Below are positions 63,838 through 64,000 of a DNA stretch of 64,000 nucleotides, piece after piece. Position 1 is the stretch's first letter. Every line of letters starts with the position of its first letter. Below the pieces are notes generated by a model. That model was not told where the DNA came from. It saw only the letters and a list, made by a program, of their open reading frames with translations, and searched no databases. The stretch comes from Rheinheimera sediminis (GTDB lineage Bacteria > Pseudomonadota > Gammaproteobacteria > Enterobacterales > Alteromonadaceae), in the NCBI RefSeq assembly GCF_004005375.1, contig NZ_RZUF01000002.1:1-64000 (forward strand), written 5' to 3'. A program made the position numbers and the translations under genes.

Positions 63838-64000
63838 AACGGACAAGGGCAGCAGATTTTCATTGCTTGCCCTGTGAATGGATGCTCAAACTCCAGCTCT
63901 GACGCATGCAGCAATAGTCGTGAAGCCATAGCCTGAGTATCAAGATTGCCGTATAAATCACAGCCCAGCATAGGGTGGCCGATAAACTGGCTATGAATAC
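63834..64000 (-). CDS. RluA-family pseudouridine synthase, 3' end only
   Basis: The last 54 codons of a gene that continues past the window edge. The visible C-terminus (FIGHPMLGCDLYG, then ASRLLLHASELEFEHPFTGQ) matches the end of RluA/TruC-type rRNA/tRNA pseudouridine synthases, in which GHP.LGD..YG and LHA..L.F.HP are conserved. Its stop overlaps the end of the sigma factor gene by 4 bp in convergent orientation. Which member (rluA, truC) cannot be decided. Confidence 0.8.
   Translation of the reverse strand, partial: IHSQFIGHPMLGCDLYGNLDTQAMASRLLLHASELEFEHPFTGQAMKICCPCPF

Overview
The window looks like chromosome of a free-living marine or freshwater gammaproteobacterium, most like Rheinheimera or a nearby Alteromonadales/Chromatiaceae genus. 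This rests on protein character (rraB, lptFG, pepA-holC-valS, umuDC, many TonB-dependent receptors) and on moderate GC with many short intergenic repeats. The genus is inferred from memory, not from a database search.

Left part (1-30.6 kb, ordinary GC): plsC and rraB; a PEP-mutase-family enzyme; an orphan TonB receptor; a dicarboxylate/amino acid symporter converging on a methionine/cystathionine gamma-lyase-type PLP enzyme; an NhaC-family carrier; a small periplasmic protein; a BlaI-type repressor, M56 metallopeptidase with ankyrin repeats and serine hydrolase module; an efflux operon matching E. coli yhiI-rbbA-yhhJ in order and length, followed by a CadC-like membrane-bound regulator; the pepA-holC-valS operon, divergent from lptF-lptG; an RDD membrane protein.

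Genomic island (30,651-40,972): tRNA-Leu(CAA) is followed by a 10.3 kb element bounded by a perfect 54-bp direct repeat of the tRNA 3' part. It carries SOS-boxed umuDC, two unknown genes, an array of ACGCACGTTAAT repeats, a PD-(D/E)XK-nuclease/DUF2075-helicase fusion, a two-gene unit (DGQHR/ParB-like protein plus a HEPN RX4H protein), one complete tyrosine integrase and one integrase truncated exactly at attR. The centre of the island is strikingly AT-rich. This is the most likely place for an undescribed defence or toxin-antitoxin system.

Right part (41-64 kb): an EF-hand protein; a lipoprotein kynurenine-formamidase-like hydrolase overlapping kynureninase; cbpA-cbpM with a decayed partial cbpA duplicate; a PA2779/PA2778-type membrane protein and cysteine peptidase pair; a membrane-tethered XRE regulator with a membrane partner; a xyloglucan-oligosaccharide utilisation locus (GH31 alpha-xylosidase with PA14 insert, GH35 beta-galactosidase, TonB receptor, GH95 alpha-L-fucosidase) in the gene order I recall from the Cellvibrio japonicus locus; a Tat-exported PhoX-family protein; a DGPF/YCII protein with an ECF42-type sigma factor; and the 3' end of an RluA-family pseudouridine synthase at the edge.

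Several start codons were moved from the longest frame to sites with a clear ribosome binding site; each case is stated. Function calls come from reading motifs and family knowledge; no searches were run.
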